DNA from: SAR202 cluster bacterium bin90
GTDB taxonomy: Bacteria; Chloroflexota; Dehalococcoidia; Lucifugimonadales; JADFKI01
Direction of reading: 5' to 3'
DNA length: 46,786 nucleotides
Assembly (NCBI GenBank): GCA_002238855.1
Contig: MPND01000029.1
Location: 1 to 46,786, forward strand
A program made the translations under genes and the position numbers. Below the pieces are notes generated by a model, which made no database searches, had not been told where the DNA came from, and saw nothing but the letters and a program-made list of their open reading frames with translations. Positions 16,651 to 25,361 of this stretch are shown here, in pieces; within the stretch, counting starts at the first letter, position 1; each line of letters opens with the position of its first letter.

Positions 16651-17871
16651 CTACTTGTGCATTATCAGCGCGCTGCCAACGCCTGGCATCGCCCAGCCCA
16701 TGTTCATGCTGATGTTCACATCCGGCACCTGCCTGCAGCCACCCTCCGAGTAGTCGTAGGTATGCTCGCCATCGGCCCAGTTCGGGCAGTAGTCGTCAAC
16801 CGTGCCGCGAATCTGTCGCGTGTTCTCGATGACCATGTTCATGCCGTGCGTGTACCCTTCGCACAGGTGCCCGCCGCTCGTATTATTGGGACGCCTGCCG
16901 CCGAGGTCGGTGATTCCGCTCTTCACATAGTCCTTGCCCTCGCCCTTCTTGCAGAACCCATAATCCTCGAATTGCAGGAGTGTGGTGTAAGTGAAGGCAT
17001 CGTAACAGCCGGTTACATCAATATCGTCGTGCGTAACGCCCGCAAGCTCGAAAAGGCGCGGGCCCACATAGTAACCTGCAACGCGCGAAATTGGCGCGTA
17101 CTGGTAGTGGAAGTCGCCGCCCGGCTTAACGCCCCTGCCCTGCACAGCCATGATGTAAGACGGCGGATGCCTCAAGTCCTTCGCTCTCTCAGCCGATGTA
17201 ACGATGATGCAGGTCGCGTTGTCGGTCTCAAGGCAGCAGTCCAGAAGGTGCGCGCACGGCTTTACGATCCAGCGCGAGTTCACCACATCGTCCACCGTCA
17301 CTCGCTGCTTCATCAGCGCCTTTGGGTTATTGCTCGCGTGGTTGCTGTGCGTGACCTTAATCTGCGCCAGATCCTCGCCCGTAACGCCGTACTCCATCAT
17401 GTGCCGCGTGAATGTGAACGCGAAGCTCTGTACCGCGCTTGCCACACCGTATGTTCGCCTCAGCAAGTCCGAGCCGCCAATCGGCGCAGCCGCCCTCGCT
17501 CCGGTACCGCCGATCCGCACCTGCGAATAGCCGTTCATTGCGCGGAATATTGCCACGGTATCGCACATCCCAGCTTCGATCGCCCCGATTGCCAGCCCGA
17601 TGAGCGCCTCAGTGCTCGAACCGCCACCTGAGCAGTCCATGTAGAAGTTCAGTCTCATCCCGAGGTCGTACATCATCGTCGTCGATGGCGTCGAATCTCC
17701 GCCGTGGTAGCTCAGCATCCCGTCAACATCCTGCGGCGTCAACCCTGCGTCATAGATGGCGTTGCGTATCGCCTCTACGCCGAGCGCCCGCGTGCTTCGC
17801 CCGGAAGCCCTGCTGTACTCGGTCTCCCCTACGCCCACGATTGCGTACTTGTCCTTAAGTTTTCCTTCCAT
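16651..17871 (-). CDS. SCP2-type thiolase-like protein
   Basis: This 406-residue cytosolic protein of the thiolase superfamily works with the DUF35 partner downstream. It starts KYAIVGVGETEYSR, has the linker MDCSGGGSSTEALIGLA and the C-terminal TSGGHLCEGYTHGMN with the catalytic-loop His. An ATG at 17898 opens the longest frame, but AGGAGGG stands seven bases before the ATG ending at 17871, so that start is chosen. In the nucleophile region the expected Cys just before the small-residue run appears replaced by Gly/Ser, with a Cys a few residues earlier, so condensing or cleaving activity is uncertain. Such variants often act with DUF35 as aldol/retro-aldol enzymes in sterol or lipid breakdown. 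Confidence 0.88.
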   Translation of the reverse strand: MEGKLKDKYAIVGVGETEYSRASGRSTRALGVEAIRNAIYDAGLTPQDVDGMLSYHGGDSTPSTTMMYDLGMRLNFYMDCSGGGSSTEALIGLAIGAIEAGMCDTVAIFRAMNGYSQVRIGGTGARAAAPIGGSDLLRRTYGVASAVQSFAFTFTRHMMEYGVTGEDLAQIKVTHSNHASNNPKALMKQRVTVDDVVNSRWIVKPCAHLLDCCLETDNATCIIVTSAERAKDLRHPPSYIMAVQGRGVKPGGDFHYQYAPISRVAGYYVGPRLFELAGVTHDDIDVTGCYDAFTYTTLLQFEDYGFCKKGEGKDYVKSGITDLGGRRPNNTSGGHLCEGYTHGMNMVIENTRQIRGTVDDYCPNWADGEHTYDYSEGGCRQVPDVNISMNMGWAMPGVGSALIMHK

Positions 17872-18171
17872 CTGATACCCTCCTGTCGGCATTCTCATGC
17901 AGCGCCGTTAGTATCGCTTTTCGCGCGCTCAATCGCAAGTGCAGCGCCGCTCGATTTGAATCCGCCGTCGCTGTAAGCCTACTTTTCCGCCAAGCACCCC
18001 GAACTTCCTGACAGATTCTCTTCGCATATCATCTCAACAGACTGCACGAAATCTGACGAAACCTGCCCGCAGTGAGACTGCGCTAGAACAGATTGATTAC
18101 ACTAAATGAGATAATAACTCTGCTTTATATTAAAGTACTTTAGCATTTTTCAGGAAACCTTTAGTTAATGC
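17872..18171. other. Intergenic region, no gene seen
   Basis: It holds the upstream region of the minus-strand thiolase operon and becomes AT-rich near 18090-18170 before the czcD promoter. No coding frame with plausible composition, no repeat family copy and no RNA gene were recognised. Confidence 0.5.
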
Positions 18172-18200
18172 TTGACGAAAACATATAAGTATGTGATAAT
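18172..18200 (+). promoter_or_regulatory. Strong promoter of the CDF exporter
   Basis: TTGACG at 18172-18177 and GATAAT at 18195-18200 have exact 17-base spacing. Transcription from about 18207 leaves a leader of about 155 bases. Confidence 0.75.
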
Positions 18201-18361
18201 GCGGCTCGGCAACCTTTGGGACGATCAAGTATTCCCCATAAAGCAGATTCGGCAGGGCTGATTCGGGGAGGTTTGGGTGCTGATGCGGAACTTGGTCTTC
18301 CCAAAGCGCCACCGCGCACAATCAGTATTTGGTGACTATCGATACGCGCAGATAATTAAGA
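18201..18361 (+). promoter_or_regulatory. Structured 5' leader, possible cis-regulatory RNA
   Basis: CTTTGGG (18214-18220) can pair with CCCAAAG (18300-18306), with GGC/GCC flanks (18208-18210 with 18308-18310), closing a domain of about 80 bases. TTTGGG at 18272-18277 competes for the same CCCAAA, and AACCT (18211-18215) can instead pair with AGGTT (18269-18273). Inside, CCCC (18234-18237) can pair with GGGG (18265-18268). Alternative pairings before a metal exporter are riboswitch-like. It does not match the yybP-ykoY or NiCo motifs as I know them. Confidence 0.35.
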
Positions 18362-19366
18362 ATGATAGATTCGCACGCACACGGCGGACCTGTCGGCGAT
18401 CTGGAACGCAGGCAGGGCCATGACCACGACCACACGCAGAGTCTCCGTAAAACTGGCCGGCGCAGCCTTGTAGCCGTCCTGGTGATGCTGTGTGTTCACA
18501 TGACCATAGAGATTGTCGGTGGTTACGTCTCCGGCAGCCTCGGACTGCTGGCACACGCCGCCCACATGATGACTGACGCGGTCGCCGTTGGCCTCGCATT
18601 GTTCGCCATGTGGATAGCTGAACGCCCGGCAACTATTACACGCACATTCGGCTTCTACCGCGCCGAGGTGCTGGTCGTATTATTCAACGCTCTCGCCCTC
18701 TGGGTGCTGGCAAGTTGGATATTGTTTGAGGCCTACCAGCGATTCAACGCTCATGCCGCCGGTCACGGGCACGAGGTTGAAGGCGGGCTGATGCTCCTAG
18801 TCGGCAGCGTGGGTCTTGTCATCAACTCCGTCTCGGCATGGCTGCTTTATCGCTCGTCACGGCACAGCATCAATGTTGAAGGCGCCTTCTGGCACATTAT
18901 GGCAGACCTCTTTGGTTCCATTGCCGTCGTCATATCCGGCGCGATCGCCCTATTTTACGACTGGGATATCGTGGACCCCATCCTTAGTGTTTTCATCGCG
19001 ACGCTCATCCTGATAACCTCCGTCCGGCTTGCCGTAAAGGTATTCAACGTTATTCTGCAGAACGTACCTCGTGGACTGGACATGTACCGCCTCTGCAGTG
19101 CGCTGGAGGAAGTCGAAGGCGTAACGCTCGTACATGATGTCCACGCCTGGACTCTCACGCCGGGGTACGAGTACTTCACCGCCCATGTGATGATCGAGCC
19201 CGGCTATCAGGGGGACACGCACCTACTCCTGCGTCGCCTCAAGAGCATCGCGCATCAGGACTACGGCATCAGCCACATCACCATTCAGCTGGAACAAAAC
19301 GCGTCCGACTGCACCGAAGACCACCACGTCGATCACCTCGAAGCCACGGAGTTCGCCAAGGCCTAG
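18362..19366 (+). CDS. Cation diffusion facilitator (CzcD/ZitB-like metal exporter)
   Basis: This 334-residue inner-membrane exporter of zinc, cobalt or similar ions works against protons. The His-rich N-terminus (HAHGG, then GHDHDH at residues 19-24) can collect metal. Six hydrophobic helices follow. The transport site is given by two HxxxD pairs: H68/D72 in helix 2 and H178/D182 in helix 5. A His-containing loop (HAAGHGHE, residues 131-138) lies in mid-protein. The C-terminal cytoplasmic domain (about 215-310) contains HDVHAWTLTPGYE, typical of CzcD. Shine-Dalgarno is weak. The gene is monocistronic under its own promoter. The metal cannot be fixed from sequence, but HxxxD pairs favour Zn/Co. 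Confidence 0.93.
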   Translation: MIDSHAHGGPVGDLERRQGHDHDHTQSLRKTGRRSLVAVLVMLCVHMTIEIVGGYVSGSLGLLAHAAHMMTDAVAVGLALFAMWIAERPATITRTFGFYRAEVLVVLFNALALWVLASWILFEAYQRFNAHAAGHGHEVEGGLMLLVGSVGLVINSVSAWLLYRSSRHSINVEGAFWHIMADLFGSIAVVISGAIALFYDWDIVDPILSVFIATLILITSVRLAVKVFNVILQNVPRGLDMYRLCSALEEVEGVTLVHDVHAWTLTPGYEYFTAHVMIEPGYQGDTHLLLRRLKSIAHQDYGISHITIQLEQNASDCTEDHHVDHLEATEFAKA

Positions 19367-19516
19367 CCCTCACAGACGAACCTCCGAAGCCCCACCGGCA
19401 GCAGAGCCCAACACCGCAATCTCAGGCGCGAGCGTGCTAACCAGCCAAGCCACTCGCGCCTTCTGCTAAACTGATTGCACGGCCTCATTCTGCGACAGTG
19501 CCTTAGCAGAATGCCT

Positions 19517-19522
19517 TATAAT
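19517..19522 (+). promoter_or_regulatory. Consensus -10 box before the HNH gene
   Basis: A perfect TATAAT lies about 118 bases before the preferred HNH start, with no good -35 at 16-18 bases. It is listed as a possible promoter only. Confidence 0.3.
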
Positions 19523-19639
19523 ACAGTAAGCTCCGTCGAATCAGCGAAGGTGAGAGAATACAGACTGTAGCGCTAATCGTCGCAGGCTCAATCTTCGACG
19601 CAACCGGCATCTCATTTGCGAAAATATAATCCGAGAGAT

Positions 19640-20257
19640 ATGTCAATGACAGTAAAGGGACATCCACAATACCCAACGATACAGAGACCATTCGCCGCAA
19701 CCATCGAGAAATACAGCAGTGAATACGCTTCAGGCAAGGTGAAAGGGTCAAACTTCCCCTACCACGAGATTCAATGCCTGCCAGGATATTCTGAACGAGA
19801 TAGGCCGGGACTTGCCGCCAGCGACCTAACCAAGCAACTTGCTAAACACTTCGTGGAATACGCGGAGAGTGAGGGCTGTCCGCTAATATATCAGCCACGC
19901 GACATCTCGCATTACATCTGGCTGCAAGCCAGTCGGGGTATGGTGAGGTGGGATGAAGTCCTCAACATAGTACGCGCGAACAGGAAAAGAGACGGTCACC
20001 AGCAAATCGCTCATTACTTCGGATACTGCGAAGTAATCGGGCCAAAGGGAAGTGCTAAGTACAAGAGGCTCATCAAGCTAATCCGGTATATCACGCAGGA
20101 AGGCGAATGCGCCGGATGCCGAACTGAGTTCAAATTTACCAACCTGACACTGGACAGAGTCAAACCGGCTGCGTCGGATGGAGAATACAAGCTATCCAAC
20201 GTGCAACTGATGTGCAAACACTGCAATAACGAAAAAGGGGCTCGTTACGATAGATAG
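19640..20257 (+). CDS. HNH-domain protein (putative nuclease)
   Basis: This product of about 205 residues ends in an HNH/zinc-finger nuclease domain: a CAGC pair, then LTLDRVKPAASDGE, NVQLMCKHCNNEKGAR. The two CxxC pairs bind structural zinc. The usual catalytic DH is DR here, a variant common in the DRI-P subclass of HNH proteins. The N-terminal 130 residues are unrecognised. A TTG frame start at 19616 exists, but ATG codons at 19640 and 19646 after GAGAG are more likely. The gene stands alone, without a methylase or toxin partner, and is slightly AT-richer than its neighbours. It could be a solitary restriction-like or homing-type nuclease. Confidence 0.7.
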   Translation: MSMTVKGHPQYPTIQRPFAATIEKYSSEYASGKVKGSNFPYHEIQCLPGYSERDRPGLAASDLTKQLAKHFVEYAESEGCPLIYQPRDISHYIWLQASRGMVRWDEVLNIVRANRKRDGHQQIAHYFGYCEVIGPKGSAKYKRLIKLIRYITQEGECAGCRTEFKFTNLTLDRVKPAASDGEYKLSNVQLMCKHCNNEKGARYDR

Positions 20258-20541
20258 ACGACGCATGCAAATGCTCGCGCTCTGTCAAATCAGTGAGTGG
20301 ATTACTCGCCTGCCTGACCAATATATATCCGTATCCTTGCATGCCTACTTTACTTTTGATTAGCAATAATCGGGGCGCCACCTTCAAAGCAAGCCAAAGT
20401 TGACATAGGGACGGTACGGGAAGTGATCACTACTGCCCAATCCCCCAACATCGTGCGCCAGCACATCCCCGACGAGAGCACTGACATCACACGCTCGGCT
20501 AACCTGTTGTCGGGAGCTACGCATTGTTCCAAGGTTGCGAG

Positions 20542-21564
20542 CTAGCTTCCACCCACATACCCATCCACCGCCCCCACAAAAGCCTCCCTCTCCTCCTCCC
20601 CAATCCACGCGCTCCGAAACGCGTTACGCGCCAGTTCCGCGACCTGCTCACGCGTCAGTCCCACCGCTTGCTGCGTGTTCTGAAGCACCTCGTTCATGTA
20701 GTAGCTCCGCATGTACGCAGGGTCGTCCGTGTTCACCGTAACATTCAGCCCAAGTTCCAAAGCCCGCTTTAGTTCCGCAGCCCGTCTAGGAGCGGGATTG
20801 CTCGGGTTCGAGGTGGTGCAGAATGTCAGGCAGACCTGCCGGCACCTCATATCTTCGATAAGATCGTCGTCGTCGAGCACATGGTAGCCGTGATCTATCC
20901 TATCCACGCCGATCACATCCAAGCACTGCCGGATGTGCTGCACCGAGTTCTCCTGCAGATGGTCGCAGTGCATCGTCAGCCTGTAACCCTCAGCACGCGA
21001 CCTATCGAACACTTCCCTGAACTTCACCGGAGGGTTGCCTTTCTCATCCGAATCCAGCCCCACGCCAACAATCCAGTCCTTATGAGGGAGGGACTGCTCC
21101 AGCGTCTCCAGCGCCGATTCCGCGCTCATATCACGCAGAATGCCAAGTATAAGCTGCGACCGAACCTCCAACTCAGCCCACGCCGCTTCCTGCGCCCGCC
21201 GTATCCCCTTGATGACCGTATCGAATGCAATCCCCCTGCTCGTGTGCGCCTGCGGGTCGAAGTGCATTTCCGTATAGACCACATTCTGCCCATGCATCCG
21301 CTGCAAGTAGGCGTATGTTAGATCGTAGAAGTCGCGCTCTGTCTGTAAGACATCCATACCAGAAAAATACAGGGCAAGGAATGACGCCAGGTCCTGATAC
21401 TCGTAGGATGCGGCAAGTTCCCCCGCCGTGGCGTAAGGCAACTCAATGCCGTTGCGCTCGGCCAGCCTCAGCCGCATCTCAGGTTCCAGAGTGCCTTCAA
21501 CATGCACATGTAGCTCAGCCTTAGGCATCCCCCGTACGAAGGCCTCCATGTCGGGTGTAGTCAT
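20542..21564 (-). CDS. Adenine deaminase of the adenosine deaminase family
   Basis: This 340-residue zinc aminohydrolase probably deaminates adenine to hypoxanthine. Zinc ligands are the HxH of LHVHVEGTLEPE, the His of LTMHCDH and the first Asp of NTDDPAY; DRIDHGYH supplies the catalytic His. The EGTLEPE opening, the FDPQAHTSRGIAFDTVI segment and GLDSDEKGNPP are closer to the bacterial/fungal adenine deaminase (type 2) branch than to adenosine deaminase. The ATG ending at 21564 has AGGAG eight bases ahead and is preferred over the upstream GTG. It follows the SDR gene by 11 bases in an operon. The Hpt gene at 36100 would salvage its product. Confidence 0.87.
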   Translation of the reverse strand: MTTPDMEAFVRGMPKAELHVHVEGTLEPEMRLRLAERNGIELPYATAGELAASYEYQDLASFLALYFSGMDVLQTERDFYDLTYAYLQRMHGQNVVYTEMHFDPQAHTSRGIAFDTVIKGIRRAQEAAWAELEVRSQLILGILRDMSAESALETLEQSLPHKDWIVGVGLDSDEKGNPPVKFREVFDRSRAEGYRLTMHCDHLQENSVQHIRQCLDVIGVDRIDHGYHVLDDDDLIEDMRCRQVCLTFCTTSNPSNPAPRRAAELKRALELGLNVTVNTDDPAYMRSYYMNEVLQNTQQAVGLTREQVAELARNAFRSAWIGEEEREAFVGAVDGYVGGS

Positions 21565-21575
21565 ACCCCTCACTC

Positions 21576-22340
21576 CTATTGCGCCGTCAGTCCGCCGTCC
21601 ATCACCAACGGCGTCCCCGTAACAAATGACGCCTCATCGGACGCAAGGAAGAGCGCACCGTATGCGATTTCGCGCGGGTCCGCCACCCGCTTCATGAAGT
21701 TCGAACTTCCGGCCTCTGCCAGAAACTCTTCGCGGTCCGCGCCCACGAACTGCCTGTGCCGCTCCGTCGCAGGTGTCAGCACCGAGCCGGGGCAAACGCA
21801 GTTCACGCGAATGTTGTACGGCGCGAGATCCATCGCAAGGCAGCGGGTAAGCTGCATCACGGCTCCCTTCGACGCGTTGTACGGGATGAAGCCCGGCTGT
21901 GCTATGAAGCCGCTCACGGAAGCAAGGTTCACGATTGCGCCCCCTCCAGCATCCTTCATGTGCGGCAGCACATGCTTCACGCAGTATGCCTGCCCGATGA
22001 CATTCACGCCGAACACCCGCGCCCAATCAGCATCAGTGATGTCCTCGATCTCGCCGAACACGAACGCGGCGGCATCGTTCACCAGGATGTTGACCCCTCC
22101 GTATGCGTCAACGGCAGCCTGCACCATCGCCTCTACATCCGCCTCATTGGACACATCCGTCGCCACGAACTGCGCCTCACCGCCGCCAGCCCTGACATTC
22201 GCCAGCGTCTGCTTGCCGCCCTCCACATCAATATCCGCGATGGTCAGCCGCGCTCCCTCCTCAGCAAAAACTTCGCATATCGCGCGCCCAATCCCGGACG
22301 CTCCTCCCGTGATTATGACATTCTTACCTTCTAGTCGCAT
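21576..22340 (-). CDS. Short-chain dehydrogenase/reductase (SDR)
   Basis: This 254-residue classical SDR has the NAD(P)-binding TGGASGIGRA near residues 12-21, DVS after strand 3, a VNDAA motif in place of the common NNAG, catalytic Ser in ASVSGF, and YNASK with the Tyr/Lys pair. D of IADID at the end of strand 2 indicates NAD(H) preference. The C-terminal GTPLVMDGGLTAQ is typical. The ATG ending at 22340 follows GGAG by seven bases; the upstream TTG start is less likely. With L-rhamnose mutarotase upstream it may act on a sugar. Confidence 0.92.
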   Translation of the reverse strand: MRLEGKNVIITGGASGIGRAICEVFAEEGARLTIADIDVEGGKQTLANVRAGGGEAQFVATDVSNEADVEAMVQAAVDAYGGVNILVNDAAAFVFGEIEDITDADWARVFGVNVIGQAYCVKHVLPHMKDAGGGAIVNLASVSGFIAQPGFIPYNASKGAVMQLTRCLAMDLAPYNIRVNCVCPGSVLTPATERHRQFVGADREEFLAEAGSSNFMKRVADPREIAYGALFLASDEASFVTGTPLVMDGGLTAQ

Positions 22341-22428
22341 GGAACACTCCAACTCTCAGTTACTATCCCTTAGTTTCCTTCAAGACCCAGTTCACAGCCA
22401 TTCCAACACTCTGGCATCTGAAAACTGG

Positions 22429-22752
22429 CTACTCCAGGTGAAACACCTCTTCCAGTTCGATCATCATCGCATCCGGATGCGCGCCCTCCGGTATCTCAAA
22501 GAACGGCGACATCATATCCTGCCATCGCCTGTTCGCGTCCTCTTTAGACATTCCTTCCAGCGCAGCCGCGAAGCTATCCTCTGTCTCAAAATAGCCAAAC
22601 ATCAGACCATCCTCGCGCATGAACAGCGAGTAGTTATGCCAGCCGTTCCGGCTCAGCGCGTCCAGCATATCGGGCCACACTGCCCTGTGGTGCGCCTTGT
22701 ACTCTTCGATCCTGTCTTGCTTGACTTTCAGCAGAAACCCGACGCGCTTCAT
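22429..22752 (-). CDS. rhaM: L-rhamnose mutarotase
   Basis: This 107-residue ferredoxin-like protein interconverts alpha and beta anomers of L-rhamnose. It starts MKRVGFLLKVKQDRIEEYKAH and has HRAVWPDML, with the family's His/Tyr/Trp residues, then NYSLFMREDGLMFGYFE and RWQDMMSPFFE. Length matches the family's usual 104. AAGGAG lies seven bases before the ATG ending at 22752, which decides the start over an upstream in-frame ATG at 22788. It heads an operon with an SDR and adenine deaminase; no other rhamnose genes are in the window. Confidence 0.92.
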   Translation of the reverse strand: MKRVGFLLKVKQDRIEEYKAHHRAVWPDMLDALSRNGWHNYSLFMREDGLMFGYFETEDSFAAALEGMSKEDANRRWQDMMSPFFEIPEGAHPDAMMIELEEVFHLE

Positions 22753-22994
22753 AGCAGACTCCTTGTTCGTTACCACGTTCGTTACCACGCGATGACATGG
22801 CTGTCATGTGGCCAGCATATTCCCGTACTCATGCCAAGTCAATTTGTCCCATAATGCCCATCGATGTCAGCTATAAGGCGTTAGACACCCTTAGGGCAAC
22901 CTGTTACAATCCGCCCGAATTATACAGGCTGAATCCGCTGAGATTCCTGCCTCCCGCAAGCAAGCTGCAGCAATAGAATAAGGAGGACTTTTCC

Positions 22995-24146
22995 ATGAAG
23001 GCTGTCGTGTACCAGGGACCGTTCAGCGTGTCCGTAGAGAATGTTCCCGATCCGGAAATTCAGCATCCCAATGATGTAATCGTCAAGATTACCTCGTCCT
23101 GCATTTGCGGCTCCGACCTGCATATGTACGAGGGCAGAACAGCCGCAGAACCGGGTATCATATTCGGCCATGAAAATATGGGCATCGTCGAGGAAGTCGG
23201 TTCCGCAGTAAAGACGCTGAATGCCGGCGACAGGGTCGTTATGCCCTTCAATGTAGCGTGCGGCTTCTGCAAGAATTGCCAGAGAGGCTTCACCGGCTTC
23301 TGCACCATCGTAAACCCCGGCTTCGCTGGCGGTGCGTATGGCTATGTGGCGATGGGCCCGTGGCGCGGCGGCCAGGCCGAATACCTGCAAGTGCCCCACG
23401 CCGACTTCAACTGCCTGCCGCTTCCTGCCGGCGACGAGTTCGAGTCCGACTTCGCGCTGCTCGCCGACATCTTCCCCACAGGCTATCACGGCGCGGAGCT
23501 TGCTCAGGTCAGCCCGGGCGAGAGCGTCGCGGTGTTCGGCTGCGGTCCCGTCGGTCTGATGGCGGCTTACAGTTGCGTCATCAGGGGTGCAGCAGCGGTC
23601 TATGCCATCGACCATGTTCAGGAGCGCCTGGACAAAGCAGCCGAGATCGGAGCCATACCCGTCAACTTCGACGACGGCGACCCGGTAGAGCAGATTAGGG
23701 AGATGCGCGGCGGTGACGGTGTGGACAAGACCATCGACGCGGTTGGCTATCAGGCCGCGGCGCAAGGATCTTCGGCAGCCGGCGGCGAACAGGACGAAGT
23801 GCCCAATGTAGTCCTGAACCAGATGATCGACATAATCAACCCCACAGGCATCATGGGCATCCCTGGCCTATATGTTCCGTCCGACCCCGGCGGAGTGGAC
23901 GAAGGAGCAAAGCGCGGCGCGCTCTCCATCAACTTCGGCAGGCTCTTCGAGAAGGGGCTGCGGCTGGGCACGGGCCAGTGCAATGTGAAGCGCTACAACG
24001 CTTACCTGCGCGACCTCATCGCCGCAGGCAAGGCTATTCCCAGCTTCGTGGTCTCCCACGAGGTGCCGCTCGACGATGCCGTTGACGCATATGACAAGTT
24101 CGACAAGCGCATCGACGGGTACACCAAGGTCATCCTGAATCCGTAA
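22995..24146 (+). CDS. Zinc-dependent dehydrogenase, FdhA (formaldehyde dehydrogenase)-like
   Basis: This 383-residue medium-chain dehydrogenase has catalytic zinc ligands in ICGSDLHMY and GHENMG and a structural zinc site CGFCKNCQRGFTGFC. The Rossmann motif is FGCGPVGLMAA. An insertion between residues about 250 and 300 (NPTGIMGIPGLYVPSDPGG) is characteristic of glutathione-independent formaldehyde dehydrogenase/dismutase, where it buries NAD. AAGGAGG precedes the ATG. It likely oxidises formaldehyde or another small aldehyde or alcohol. The terminator 24185-24224 follows. Confidence 0.9.
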   Translation: MKAVVYQGPFSVSVENVPDPEIQHPNDVIVKITSSCICGSDLHMYEGRTAAEPGIIFGHENMGIVEEVGSAVKTLNAGDRVVMPFNVACGFCKNCQRGFTGFCTIVNPGFAGGAYGYVAMGPWRGGQAEYLQVPHADFNCLPLPAGDEFESDFALLADIFPTGYHGAELAQVSPGESVAVFGCGPVGLMAAYSCVIRGAAAVYAIDHVQERLDKAAEIGAIPVNFDDGDPVEQIREMRGGDGVDKTIDAVGYQAAAQGSSAAGGEQDEVPNVVLNQMIDIINPTGIMGIPGLYVPSDPGGVDEGAKRGALSINFGRLFEKGLRLGTGQCNVKRYNAYLRDLIAAGKAIPSFVVSHEVPLDDAVDAYDKFDKRIDGYTKVILNP

Positions 24147-24184
24147 CGCGGCACTTACGCGAAAATCACTAAGCCAACACTCAC

Positions 24185-24224
24185 AGGGGAAGCGCACCGC
24201 CCTCAACAGTGGCGCGCTTCCCCT
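24185..24224 (+). terminator. Hairpin after the zinc dehydrogenase
   Basis: AGGGGAAGCGC at 24185-24195 pairs with GCGCTTCCCCT at 24214-24224. The T-tract is weak. Its position over an alternative upstream start (24209) of the next gene argues for the start at 24272. Confidence 0.65.
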
Positions 24225-24271
24225 TCAAGTTCCATCAAGGCTCACAGGTCAAAGCTCACGGAGGTCCGACT

Positions 24272-25279
24272 ATGCGTGTAGGCAGCGGCGCGAACTCATA
24301 CCAATGGATAGACAACTGGGCAAAGCTCCCCGAGTCTGATAGCTCCCTCAAGGGCTGGGCGCATCCCGGCATCGTGGTAACACAGTCGGGCGATGTCATC
24401 ACCTGTCACCCCGGCGACCCCAATGTGATGACCTTCGACAGCGAGGGAAACCAGAAGTCCTCGTGGCAGGGCGAGTTTGCCGACGCTCACGGCATCACCA
24501 TTGTCAACGAGGGTGGCACCGAGTACCTATGGATAGCCGATAACGGCTCCAAGAGAAGCCACCGGTACGACTACGACTACCCTCCGGGAGCAGACAACGA
24601 CTCCGGGCAGGTGTTTAAAACTACTCTCGACGGACAGACCGTAATGAGGCTCGACGCACCACCTCATCCCGCCTACGAAAGCTCACGCTATTCTCCGACT
24701 ACGGTGGCGATCAACGAAGAGCGATTCGGCGGCAACGGCGACATCTGGGTCGGCGACGGATACGGCGCAAGCTATGTCCACAGATTCACGAGCGACGGCG
24801 AGTATGTAAGCAGCATAAACGGCGAGGAAGGGGCAGGCAGGTACAACTGCCCGCACGGCATCTACATAGACCGCCGCAAGTCCGAGCCTGAACTGTATGT
24901 TGCGGACCGCGCCAACAACCGCGTTCAGGTGTACGACCTCGAAGGCAACTTCAAGCGCTCATTCGGAGATGACTTCCTAATCACGCCCAGCGCATTCGTA
25001 ACTTACGGAGACCTGCTGGTGATCGCAGAGCTTCGCGCCCGTCTCGCCATAACTGACATGGACGACGACCTAGTAGTCTATCTTGGGGATAACATGCAGG
25101 TGTGCGATGTAGACGGCTGGCCCAACAACACCGGAGACAGCGGCCAGATTGTTCCAACAAGCCTCCTAGAGGCCGGCAAGTTCAACAGTCCCCACGGATT
25201 GACCGCTGACTCGGAGGGCAATCTGTATGTGGCGGAATGGCTTATTGGCGGCAGGGTGATAAAGCTGGAAAAGGCTTAG
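24272..25279 (+). CDS. NHL-repeat beta-propeller protein
   Basis: This 335-residue protein is made of propeller blades. Clear NHL blades are YNCPHGIYIDRRKSEPELYV... followed by ADRANNRVQVYDLEGNF, and FNSPHGLTADSEGNLYVAE. An earlier blade has ADAHGITIVNEGGTEYLWIAD. It looks like the peptidyl-hydroxyglycine lyase/SMP30-like six-bladed class. The ATG at 24272 has GGAGG seven bases ahead; from there no signal peptide is seen, so it is probably cytosolic. Function unknown: propellers of this type bind small molecules or open lactones. It follows the zinc dehydrogenase but is separated from it by a terminator. Confidence 0.8.
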   Translation: MRVGSGANSYQWIDNWAKLPESDSSLKGWAHPGIVVTQSGDVITCHPGDPNVMTFDSEGNQKSSWQGEFADAHGITIVNEGGTEYLWIADNGSKRSHRYDYDYPPGADNDSGQVFKTTLDGQTVMRLDAPPHPAYESSRYSPTTVAINEERFGGNGDIWVGDGYGASYVHRFTSDGEYVSSINGEEGAGRYNCPHGIYIDRRKSEPELYVADRANNRVQVYDLEGNFKRSFGDDFLITPSAFVTYGDLLVIAELRARLAITDMDDDLVVYLGDNMQVCDVDGWPNNTGDSGQIVPTSLLEAGKFNSPHGLTADSEGNLYVAEWLIGGRVIKLEKA

Positions 25280-25361
25280 AGGCTACTCTCAGATCCTCTC
25301 TCTTTCCACAGTGAACAAGGCCTGGCATTGATTGGGGGAGCAGACACTCTGCTCCTCCATT

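Noticed and set aside
18130..18321. 63-codon minus-strand frame upstream of czcD
   Set aside because: It overlaps the czcD promoter and leader, and has no ribosome-binding site or motif.
20258..20541. Possible gene remnant between the HNH gene and adenine deaminase
   Set aside because: Six-frame reading gives only short frames without recognisable similarity; left as plain intergenic DNA.
22920..23765. 281-codon minus-strand frame over the zinc dehydrogenase
   Set aside because: The plus-strand dehydrogenase has clear zinc and NAD motifs; the antisense frame has none.
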